A stretch of 64,000 bases of DNA, from the NCBI GenBank assembly GCA_024138015.1, contig JAMXBB010000009.1, forward strand, positions 9,667,661-9,731,660. The letters are read 5' to 3'. Of the stretch, positions 40,650 through 50,862 are shown piece by piece. The position numbers and the translations under genes are program-made. The notes under the pieces are model-generated. The model was given only the letters and a program-made list of their open reading frames with translations, did no database searches and was not told the origin of the DNA. The stretch's first letter is position 1; each line of letters begins with the position of its first letter. Origin of the DNA: Lumnitzera littorea. Lineage: Eukaryota; Streptophyta; Magnoliopsida; Myrtales; Combretaceae.

Positions 40650-42060
40650 CTTTCGACATCATGTCTTAGCGTAACGAGTAAAGAAATCAATAATTGGTGA
40701 ACAACGAACCCGGTGACAACCAGCCCTTCCCAAGAGTTGTTCTTGAAGAATGCCTGGAGCACTTAGAGTGCCTAGTTGAGTAGAACAGGGTGCTCCGTGC
40801 TCACTTGGACGAAGCGAAGCGCCGCAATGTACAAACTTACCACCCTGAAGCTTCAGATGCCTGTACTGGGTGGGATAGCATCCAACAATAGTAGTAGAAT
40901 GGAAGGGATTAGCAACTCAATCCACCGTTGCGCCAGCAGCTAGCAAGGTCTGCGGTTACTTGTGATCGAGCTTTGGCTGGTAATGAGCAGGAAGTCAATT
41001 CATAGGGAATCAATTTGCAGGGAGTCTAGGCTCATTCAATTGCACGATGAGCTCACTTGGTAGACGATGTCGACCTGAATGAGCTTAGTGTAATGGTAAG
41101 GCAACTCTCTAAGCAGTAGAGGAAACCTTTACAGTCATAGGGATGCCATAATGTGCAAGGCCTTTTCAGGCATGTTAAGGAAAGCAGCACGGACGTAGTT
41201 TAACGACCTCTCCGACAATTCAATCAGCTCTTTCGATGAGTTGGCCAGGAAGTTCATCTTCCATTTCAGGGCTAGTAAGCCTCCGTCCGAGGACACATCG
41301 TGCTTGTACCAAGTAAGGTAAAGTGAAGGTGAGTCCCTGTATGATTATGGCTCGGTTCAATAACACCGTGGTTGAGATCCTTCAGTTGAACAAGGGAATG
41401 GCTGTTTATGCCGTACAGCTCAACATCCGACCCGTGGGAGATTTCTTTTAATCGCTTGTGAAGAGCAAACTAAAGACCTTGGTCGACTTTTGGAACAAAG
41501 TCAGAAGTACATTGACTAGGAAGACAACATTCGTGTTAGGTGTGATGCCGACTCAGAGAGGTCAGGCGAAAAGCAAGATAAGGTGAAATTGTTCGTAAAG
41601 GATTGCCTCAGCAGTAGATTGCTAAGCAGATTAGATAGGGAGAGCTCAAGGAAGAAGAAGTGCCAAGTTGAGTGCGACTCGCTCCCACCCCCCATCTACA
41701 CCCAGTATACACCCCTGAATAGGCTAATTGCCTAGGTCTATTATGAAGTGAAGCACTAGAACTTACTCCAGAGGCTATACAAAATGCGAGGGAACTTTAG
41801 TTGTCGGAACTTTGACAAATACTGTTAGTTTCATGATGACTACAACCATACCACCAAAGAGTGCTTCTAGTTGAAGAACACCATTGAATATGCCATTCAA
41901 CGTGGCTTCTTCAACGAATATGTGGACCATCAGAAGAGCGACAACCACTTAGACAATGACGGAGATAGGGTACCTTGAAGGCGACGAACCAAGGACCCCC
42001 ATGCCGAGCAGAATAACGATCGCGTCCCCATCGAAGGTACTGACAGTAAGGTAGAAGAGA
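40650..42060 (+). pseudogene. Tat gag, decayed
   Basis: Fragments in several frames: ARKFIFHFRASKPPSED near 41245, MARFNNTVVEILQLNKGMA near 41345 (the retrotransposon gag core), and a nucleic-acid-binding motif near 41800-41870 resembling YCxFHDDYNHTTKEC. In that motif the Gln of the consensus is TAG. Many stops and frameshifts. Confidence 0.75.
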
Positions 42061-42099
42061 TAGAAGTTAGACACTTTCATCTCCTTCTCCAACATCGAC

Positions 42100-42531
42100 C
42101 TTAAAGGGGTCGACACTCTTCACCAAGACATCCTTGTAATTGGGGCAAGGATCTCAAAATTTGAGGTTATGAAGATTATGATGGATACTGGCAATTCCAC
42201 CGACATACTCTTTCTCCATACATACAATAAGATGATGAAGAAGCTGCCAATAAAGATGAAGCTGTACCACCACAATCTCATCGGCTTCAATGGCAATACA
42301 GTCCAAGCCAAGGGCATCATCACGCTAGACATGGAACTTAGCGATGATAACCATATGGCACAACAACTCATAGAGTTCGTTGTGATTAATTGTCCTTCCT
42401 CTTACAATGCGTTCTTGGGAAGACCAAGCCTAAATGCATTTAGGATGATCACATTCTCCTTGCATTTGAAGGTCAAATTCCTAATACTAATCGGGATGGG
42501 AGTATGCAGGTGTAATCAGAAACTTTTATGA
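42100..42531 (+). pseudogene. Tat aspartic protease
   Basis: The active-site block DTGNSTDIL (codon for D at 42184) corresponds to the usual DTGSSADIL. It is followed by LIGFNGNTVQAKGIITLDMEL and the flap and core region SSYNAFLGRPSLNAF. This is the best preserved part of the polyprotein: one open frame from 42169 to 42531. Confidence 0.85.
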
Positions 42532-42689
42532 GAACTATATGTTAGGGCAGCCAAAGGCGATGGCATCTTCGCCTTAGAAATAGGCCCGCAGGAGAGGCCG
42601 GTTGAAAGGGGCAAGCCCAGAGAAAAAATAGAAGATGTTTAAATTAGCACCTCACCAGACCAAACCACAAAAGTCGGGATTCAAACTCC

Positions 42690-43940
42690 AGCCGAAGTGA
42701 AGGATGAAATCATTGCCCTCCAGCGGGAAAATTTGAATAGGTTTGCTTGGTCGGTGTTAGACATGTACGAAATTTCCCTCGACTTAGCGACCTATAGCCT
42801 CAACATCGACACCACAGTATGGCTTGTCAAACAAAAAAAGAGGCATTTCACTCTAGAACAGCAGGCCACAATCGAAGAGGAAGTGTAGAAGCTATTTAAA
42901 GTCGGCTTCGTGAAGGAGGAAAAATATTCAATGTGGCTGACGAATGTGGTACTAGTTAAGAAGAGGAATGGGAAGTGGCGCATGTGTGTCGATTATACCG
43001 ACCTCAACAAAGTTTGCCCTAAAGATTGTTTCCCCCTCCTTAGGATCGACCAGCTTGTCGATTTTATGTTAGGACATACTCTGCTGAGTTTTATGGATGC
43101 CTTCTCTAGGTACAATTAGATCAAAATGGACCCAAAGAACGAAGTCCATATCTCCTTTGTCATTGATTATGGCACCTATTGTTATACCGTAATGCCATTC
43201 AGACTAAAAAATGCCGAGGCCACATATTAGTAAATGGTGACGAAGCTGTTTAAGCCCTGCATCGGGTATAACATAGAGGTGTACGTCAACGATATGATTG
43301 TCAAGAGTCAAAAGCCAGTCAATCATGTTAGGGATCTTTAGGAAGACTTCAATTGAATGCGCACGTACGACATGAAGCTAAACCCTTAAAAGTGCGTCTT
43401 TAGCGTCTACTCTGGCAAGTTCCTCGGTTTTTTGGTCATATGGAGAGGTATTGAGGCCAACCTCAAGAAGATTACAGCCATCAAGGGAATGAAGCCTCTA
43501 ACCTCGGTCCGAGATGTACAAAAGCTTACTGGTACGGTAGCTACCCTAAGTAGATTCATCTCGAAGAGCACCGATTGATGTGCTGAGTTCTTCAAAATCC
43601 TTAAAAATCTAAAGGGTTTTGAATGGACTCCTGAGTGCGCTACTGCCTTCCAGCAACTCCAAGACTTCCTTGCTCATCCATCGGTTCTCTCCAAACCTAT
43701 CTAAGGAAAGGATCTATTTTTGTACCTGGCTGTAAGTGACCGGGCACTCTCTTCTATGCTAGTCAGAGTAGAGGGAAGAGAACACAGGCTAATATATTAC
43801 GTCAACCATATACTGCATGGGCTTGAGGTTAAGTACACCCGAGTAGAAAAATTCGCATTAGTCGTTGTCATCACTGCTCAATGATTAAAGCCTTACTTTT
43901 AGGCGCACCAGGTGATCTTACTCATGGATTAACCATTGTG
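42690..43940 (+). pseudogene. Tat reverse transcriptase and RNase H
   Basis: Recognisable blocks: VVLVKKRNGKWRMCVDYTDL, SFMDAFSRYN, the catalytic motif at 43282-43293 reading YVND instead of YVDD, KYTRVEKFALVVVITA (RNase H). Stops fall at consensus Gln or Arg positions, e.g. TAG 43117 in SRYN*IKMD and TGA in KSTD*CAEFF near 43576. YVND would remove a metal-binding aspartate, so the enzyme is dead even without the stops. Confidence 0.88.
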
Positions 43941-44089
43941 CACCATGCTATAGAAGCTTGACGTGTCTAGACGGATGATGAAGTATGCGATGGAGTTGAG
44001 TACATACGGAATCTAGTACCAGCCACGAACGGCCTATAAAGCATAGGTGCTGGTCGACTTTGTAGCAAAGTACATAGGAAAAGATGAAG

Positions 44090-44500
44090 CACCACTGAGT
44101 GATGACAAACCGGTGTGGACTCTCCACGTTGACGGCTCCTCCACGTTGACGGCTCCTCCACCTCGAGGGGTGGAGGTGCAATCTTGGTTTTAATCAGCCT
44201 GCATCAGGTCACCATTTGCTACACCCTCAAGTTTGGATTCGATTCCAACAACAATAAATTCGAATATGAGGTACTCATCGCCGGTCTCAAATTAGCCAAA
44301 GCGATCGGTGCGGAATAGTTGTGAATCTTTTCGGACTCCATGCTAGTTGTCCAGTAGGTCGGAGGCAAATATAAAGCTAGATATGACACTATGCCAAGGT
44401 ACCTCGAGAAAGTAAAGAGTCTCTTAATGGAGTTGCCTTCTTGGGACATCATGAAGATCCCTCGACTAGAAAATTCTATGGAAAACTAGCTATCCAAGCT
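44090..44500 (+). pseudogene. Tat second (archaeal-type) RNase H
   Basis: WTLHVDGSS begins the domain; after a 17 bp tandem duplication (44123-44156) the frame shifts, and the domain continues NNNKFEYEVLIAGLKLAKA, IFSDSMLVVQ and YLEKVKSLL. This extra RNase H is the hallmark of Tat elements. Confidence 0.85.
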
Positions 44501-44639
44501 GGCCTCCACTGGCATATGAAAGCCTGAGATGAAGGATAACAAGATCTTCATAGAGTACCTGTCAGAAAAAAGCATAGCTTCGAGCTTAGCTGAAATTCTG
44601 GAACTGATTGCGATGATACCCGAGCCGAGCTGGATGGAT

Positions 44640-45860
44640 TGCATCCGAAGCTACTTGGAGTAGGGTACGCTGCCGGAGGACAAGAGGGAGTTGAAGAAGC
44701 TTCGGTACCACGTTACCAATTATACGCTGATCGACGGTGTCCTATATTGTAGGGGAGTCAACCTTCCCCTACTCCAGTGTCTCCGAGAAGGGGAAGGGCT
44801 GCGCGTCATGGAAGAGCTACACGCCAGAGCGTGTAGCAATCATATTTAGTCCCAAGCCCTTTACCTTCGGGCGCTATGGCTTGGATATTACTAGCCTACC
44901 ATGAGGTAAGACAAAAAGGCGGTAGCCTAGAAGTGCCCACAGTACTAGAAGCATGCCCTAATCAGTTACGCACCTAACACCGCCCTCCAACCCCTGAGGA
45001 GCCCATGTCGTTCACACAATGGAGGATTGATATCCTTGGCGCCTTCCCAAAAGCATCAGGAGGACGGTAGTTCATAATTGTCGCCGTGGATTACTTCACA
45101 AAGTGGGTGGAGGCCGAAGCAGTGGTTAGAATCATAGAGAGGAGTGTAGAGTCCTTTGTCAGAAATAACATTCTCTCCTGGTTTGGAGTCTCCCACATAC
45201 TGATTACAGACAACAGCCGACAATTTGACAACCCCAAGTTCAGGGAGTTCTGTGCCAAGCACTACATTGCCCCACATTTCACCTTAGTTGCCTACCCCCA
45301 ATCAAACTGTTAGGTCAAGGCAACCAATTAGGTCATTTTGGATAGCCTGAAGAAGTGCGTGAACCGATCTTAGGGCACCTGGGCAGATGAATTGCCTAAT
45401 ATCCTGTGGGGGTACAAGACCACCCACTGTACCTCTACAAGTGAAACCCCCTTCCACCTTGCTTTTGGGTCGAAGGCGGTTCTCTCAATCGAGCTTGAGC
45501 TCTCAAACATTCGGATTTGGAGCTTCAATGCCGTTATTAACGACTTACTACTATAAGCAAGTGTTGATACCATTGAGGAAATTAGAGACCTCGTTGCTGC
45601 TAGGGTGACTGCATATTAACATCGTGTTGCTCGATATTATGATTAAAAGGTCTGATATAAGGAGTTCAAGGTCGGTGACCTAGTATGTCCAAAATTAAAA
45701 GCCATTGGTTCACGCGAAGGGTAAGGCAAAATGGCCCCTAATTGGGAAGACCTGGTTAAGATCTGGGAGAGACTGGGCAATAGAGCATACAAGCTGGAAT
45801 GATTGGATGACAAGCTTATCCCACGTACATGGCATGCCAATAATCTACGTCTCTATTTTG
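44640..45860 (+). pseudogene. Tat integrase
   Basis: The zinc-binding N-domain (ELHARACSNH...KCPQY) has its second Cys changed to Tyr (TAC 44943). Core: DYFTKW (D at 45089), ITDNSRQFDN (D at 45209), YPQSNC*VKATN, where the expected Glu is Lys (AAG 45317), exactly 35 residues after the second Asp. This is a DD35E integrase with E changed to K. Its C-terminal part runs to about 45860 with frameshifts. Confidence 0.87.
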
Positions 45861-46014
45861 ATTATAATTTCATTATGTACAGTTTTTCTTTCAATTGTGT
45901 CGACATAAAAGTTCTCAATTGATTGCATACTTCTCTCTCTCTCTCCCCTTTTGTTTCTCTTGCCTAACGAGCCTTTGAAGAGACATGGATAATCAACTTG
46001 GACAGGTCAGAAAA

Positions 46015-46475
46015 CTACTGACCCGACCCCTCTTAGGGTAACCTTGGCAAGGGGAAACATCCCTTACACGGAGGAACTCCCACGTACTAGGTAAGTTGAA
46101 ATACCACCAACCTGATTCCCTTTAAGGTAACTTCGGCAAGGGGAAACATCTCTTACATAGAGGAACTCCTACACATTAAGCAAGTCGGAATACCGTTAAC
46201 CTGACCCCTCTTAAGTTAACCTCGACAAGAGGAAACACCCTTTGCATAAAGGAACTCCCACGCATCTAGTAGGTCGGAACACCGTTGACCCGACCCTCCT
46301 TAGGGTAACCTTGGCAAGGGGAAACACCCCTCGTACGAAGGAACTCCCCTACTCTAGGTAGGTTGAAACACCATTAACCTAACCCCTCTTAGAGTAACCT
46401 CGACAAGGGAAAACACCCCCTGTGCGAAGGAACTCCCCCAACGGGACCTCGATAAGGGTCAACTTCCCTTAGACA
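46015..46475. repeat. Five 89 bp tandem repeats in the Tat element
   Basis: The anchor TAAC recurs at 46039, 46128, 46217, 46306 and 46395, exactly 89 bp apart. Each unit holds CTCTTAGGGTAACCTTGGCA, GGGGAAACA and GGAACTCCCAC; a partial sixth unit follows. Tat elements commonly carry such arrays between pol and the 3' LTR. Confidence 0.93.
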
Positions 46476-46655
46476 GATTCTCTGGTAGATACATTCAAAG
46501 ATGTACAGAGAATAGAAGAGGATGTTCGAAAAACATTCATCTACTTATTCTACAATTGTTTAATTACAGAGTAAAGGTCGGCATCCCTACCCTAATTACA
46601 TTAATTTCAATAAAATAAAAAAGACAGAACCTTGCTATCTCTTAGGATTGTCTAA

Positions 46656-49226
46656 CTACTAAGCTGTAATTACTCATACCAATATAGATCCTTTTGTAGG
46701 TCCTATTCAAGCAATTATTTTCATGCAATGTAATAAGCAAGTATCATCATACAACGTAGTCCGGTCTATTGCGAAATCAAAGTAATTTCACCCACTCTAA
46801 TCTGGGTTGAGGAGTTTTCATGTTATGTAACAACTTATAACTAAACTCAGGTTTGTGTAATGGAGACACTGCTCCTCCTAAGACTATCTTTTGAACCAAT
46901 GCCCTCATCTTCATCGCGACCTCCTCTCTTGTCACTTCGTTCGGCTAAGGATGAGGAAAAGACCAAATTACCATCTAACGCTATCTTTTTCGAAGGTATC
47001 GGTGTTTAGTTGGAGAATCTTAATAATCCCCTAAAGGGTTGCAATACTTAACAATTTAGGGCATTTGGGTCAATTAGGATTAGGTTTAATTTAGAGTGTT
47101 CAGACAATTTCACACCAATCCAGTCATAACAATCATCAATCACAACATAAATTCCAATACGAAGTTAAATACGCGAGTACGTGCATAAAACTACTTGCGA
47201 GTACGTGTACAATCCTAAGTCTTTGGGTACTTTACAATAGTACTCCAAATACGGCGAAGTAATAAACCCAATTTACTTGGAATTCTAAATCACTCAACCA
47301 CGTGTTGCAGGTTGATTCGTCTCCGTATGTCCTATAATACAAATATGCTCTTTTTAGTACTTATACTTAGATGTTACATATTCTAAGTTAAGATTTAACT
47401 CAATTCTCCTTATATACCGATCATTTATTAACGATTCATCTTATATTAGTTTGGGGTTCAATTTCCGAATTTGATTCTAGTTCAAGCTCTAATTCAATTT
47501 CAACTATGAGTAATCCTAAAATACGTTTCAAACCCTAATGTGAAGTTAATTACATTAAGCTCGAGTATCCTAATATTATACTAGGTCTTAATTTAGTATT
47601 CTAACATATTCGATATATTTTAATCTTAACTGGAGTATCGGATTTATTCCTGATGTAAGAAAATTTTATATTTTTTATCTAATTATCTAAAATTAATTTT
47701 TGTACCAGATTTAATATGTATTGATATTATTATCATATTATCCAATTTAACTTATTATTTTACATTTATTAAAATTTCAATTTCACATATTATTAAATTA
47801 CTTGCAATTACTACATAATTCTCATATTAATTGTAATTAACACTTCAAAGGCTATGATTAGATTTCCACATCAGAGATTAATATCCTTAAACATCTAATT
47901 ACCCTTTAAGTCAGTAATTAATCATTTAATCACCTAATTAATCCAAAATTACCCATTTTTCTTATCATTTTGGGGCTAAAAAATTACTTAAAATTTTCAA
48001 AAATTAATTTTAGAAAAATGGCTTCATAGTATTGTTCTATATCACTTAAGTGTTCTATATCACTTAAGTATTCTATAAAAAAAAATTGAGCTCCAAACCA
48101 TACTCCTAAGTCTATTTATTTTTAATTCTAAACATGTTCGATTTTGTTTAATTTCTTAAGGATTCTATATCTACAAATGTGATTAAACTTAACCACTATT
48201 TTTCCCTAAATCTATATACAATAAAACATAATAATAATAAATTTCATAATTTTCTAGGCATAATTAATAATTTTAAAGAATTTTGAAAAATCAGAGGAAA
48301 TTTGAGACTAACCCAATTAGCAAGCTTTTTAGCCTCCAACACCAATTCAGGTGTGTCAGCCGATCCAAGCAATCAGTATAGAGTGGGTTAGTGGTGGTGG
48401 TGGTTTGGCTTCGGTTGGTGGTAGGGGTTTGGTTCTAGGTGGTGGTGGTGGTTTGGTTCTAGGTGATGGTAGCTCATGAGTTCGACCTATATGCACTAAT
48501 TGTACAATTTTAGATGAAATTTTTCTAAACCCTAATTTCTCTCTTAAATTTTGGTTCTCTCAATTTTTTTCAACTCCCGACTAACCAAATGAGCTCTGAG
48601 AATTTTTTTGCTATTTATAAGGTTATAAAGGAATTGTTGTGCATTAATTAGGACAAGATAATGTCCATATCTCTTCTATTTTTACTTTTTATGTATTTGT
48701 TTTTTATTGGTTAATATTTTCTTTCTTTTCCCCTTGTTGCTATGACATGATCTGAATCATTCACTATCTCTTTGATTTTTTTTATTTTTTCTTAATTTTT
48801 TTATAATTTTCTTTAATTATTTAGCAATTTTTTTAGCAAATTTTGAGTAATTTAGGTAATTTCACGTATTTCTACCTATACGTAAATACATATGGGGTAC
48901 AAGTAAACATTTATAAATATTATTTAGGTCATTCTATGATTTTTAGTATACATATAATTTATCTCTAGTGATTCGTTAGTTATCGAAATGTATTTTTCAC
49001 ATTTTTGATAAATAACAAATAATATGTTTAAAATTTAAAAATTTTATATTCTCTTATTTTATTACTTATTTTCTTAAAGTCAAACTTATAGGATTACTTT
49101 TACTAATATTTCTAGTTTTAATTTATAATTTAGGTTTGATCAGATCCTTTAGTTAATTACTCTAAATTTTGTATACTAAGTCTAATCCTATAGTTATAAA
49201 GCTTATATTTATATTTAAGGCTTACA
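46656..49226. mobile_element. Truncated long LTR, copy C, with inverted left end
   Basis: 46705-49226 matches copies B and D from their ATTTTCATGCAATG block to the GGCTTACA end. The first 400 bp are missing. 46656-46704 is instead the reverse complement of the segment that should stand just upstream (31925-31975 in B; 51276-51325 in D). No target duplication could be found. Confidence 0.8.
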
Positions 49227-50862
49227 GCTGTTGGGGTAGAGGTTGATGTAGAAGCCTCCTGCCTTGCCCTGCCCTAGCAGTAGGGGGTGCACTTGCATCA
49301 TTGTCAGCAAGCTGGGTGGATTCTTTCTCCCATGCCAGGACATCCCTCTTCTCATTAAAAGTCAAGGAATCCAGAAAGTCTAGGAAGCTTAAGTCCAAGT
49401 ATAGATAATGGGAGAGAACTTCCCTCCGAGTGTAACGAGCGGAGTCAGTAGACAGGTCCTCTAGCTCTTCTAGCCACTCCTTAGTCTTTCGGTAGTCAGC
49501 GACTGCCTTCTTAGCAGCAACATCACTGAGGACCTCCCTACTCTCTATCTTGGAGATGATTTCTTCTATCTCCGGAACTCTATCTCGTAGCTTTCTAACC
49601 TGCCACTCCAAATCGACTCCCAAACCAGCTAGTTTTAGTAAAGTGGTCCTAACGCGTTCGTACTCGAAGGCCATCATTGCTAGTTCGGTTTACAGCATGG
49701 CTACGGAAGCCTTCAGCTCAGCATTCTCCCTTTCGAGTTGGGCCCTATCTTTGCTCTCTTTGACCAACCTCTTAGAGAGACAAGCCTTTGTCTTCCACTC
49801 GTTCTCCAACCAAGCCTTCAGGTTATCAACCTCTAAGGCCGCCTTCTTGACTTTATCCATCTCTCGCTTCACATCCTTGAGCTACGCTTGAAGCTTTGCC
49901 ACCTGTACAATAGAGCAGTGTAGATGCCTATTAGCTTGGGCAAATTTTCTCAAGTACCTCTTACTAAAAGTCTCCGCCTCTAGCAAGCACTTCTTCTGTT
50001 GATGCAACCCCTTTGGCAAACTTGTTACTTCTTTGTTGGTGGCATCGGACTTACTCAATTAAGTAGCACCTGGCTGTGGTATTGTAATATGGAAATGAAA
50101 CCTATGATTAATGCAAGATACTGAAGTACAACACCACAAGAGCAACGAAGACCTATCTGTTGCATCAGCGTACTCAAGTGGCCCGTAGTCTGTATAGGGT
50201 CGTCTCCACCCTCTTGGGCGATCTTCTCTAAGATAACTTAATTGCCAAAGGTGTAAGACCCTATTGAAGCTTGATAACTGAGGGTCCGGTGCCGCAATGT
50301 TAGATTGCTGGCACGAATCTCCCACTTCGACCTTAGGATCTTCCTCCGGGCCCTCTTTAGTGCCTCATCTTAGGAAATGTATGGTGCTTTTTGGAATGAG
50401 TCCAACCCTAACCCTATCTTCCTAAAATTGTTGAGGACATCCAAAAACCCATCCCCTACGTCATCGACACTTTTGTAGGGATGAGCCATGGGCCACTCAT
50501 TCCACTTCCCTCTAGCAAAAGGATCCTTTGCCAAGGACCTTTGCTTCTTTGCCCTTGGACCTAGTTCCCTGGACATCTTGGGAAGCCTACGCTTCTAGCC
50601 TGTAACTGGAAGAGGGGCGCCTCCCTTCATAGCCTCTCCCTTTACCGCCCTTAGAGGAGAAAGCACCTTCACGTTGGGCCCCTCCGTTTCGGCGTCTTCA
50701 TCGCCCATGATGATAGGCTAAGACAAATGACGAATAGATGAAGGCAAGAGCAGGCAAAGCCATGCCCAAAGGCTTTACATCTACGGGCTCATCGTAGAAG
50801 CCTAGGGGAATCCCTTGTGGCATAGACTTCGTCCGCACCTTGCTGGTCTCACTAGGCCTCCG
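49222..50862 (-). pseudogene. Antisense frame of the Tat element, C-terminal (coiled-coil) part
   Basis: On the minus strand a long charged coiled coil reads MKREMDKVKKAALEVDNL, ERENAELKASVAML, then (after one TAA) MMAFEYERVRTTLLKLAG and EIEEIISKIESREVLSDVAA. It is one frame with a few stops, each one base from CAG or CAA (e.g. the TAA between 49677 and 49690). Plant proteins annotated as putative gypsy-type transposase end in such a coil. Its N-terminal half is at 53745-54974; the two were separated by a solo LTR. The final codons run into the border of LTR copy C. Confidence 0.7.

Noticed and set aside
43948..44452. Minus-strand open frames opposite the Tat RNase H
   Set aside because: They are shadows of the plus-strand RNase H domains, which match the family; the minus translations show no motif.
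31342..46475. Both the duplication at 31342 and the array at 46015 have an 89 bp period
   Set aside because: The two unit sequences are unrelated, so the shared period is coincidence.
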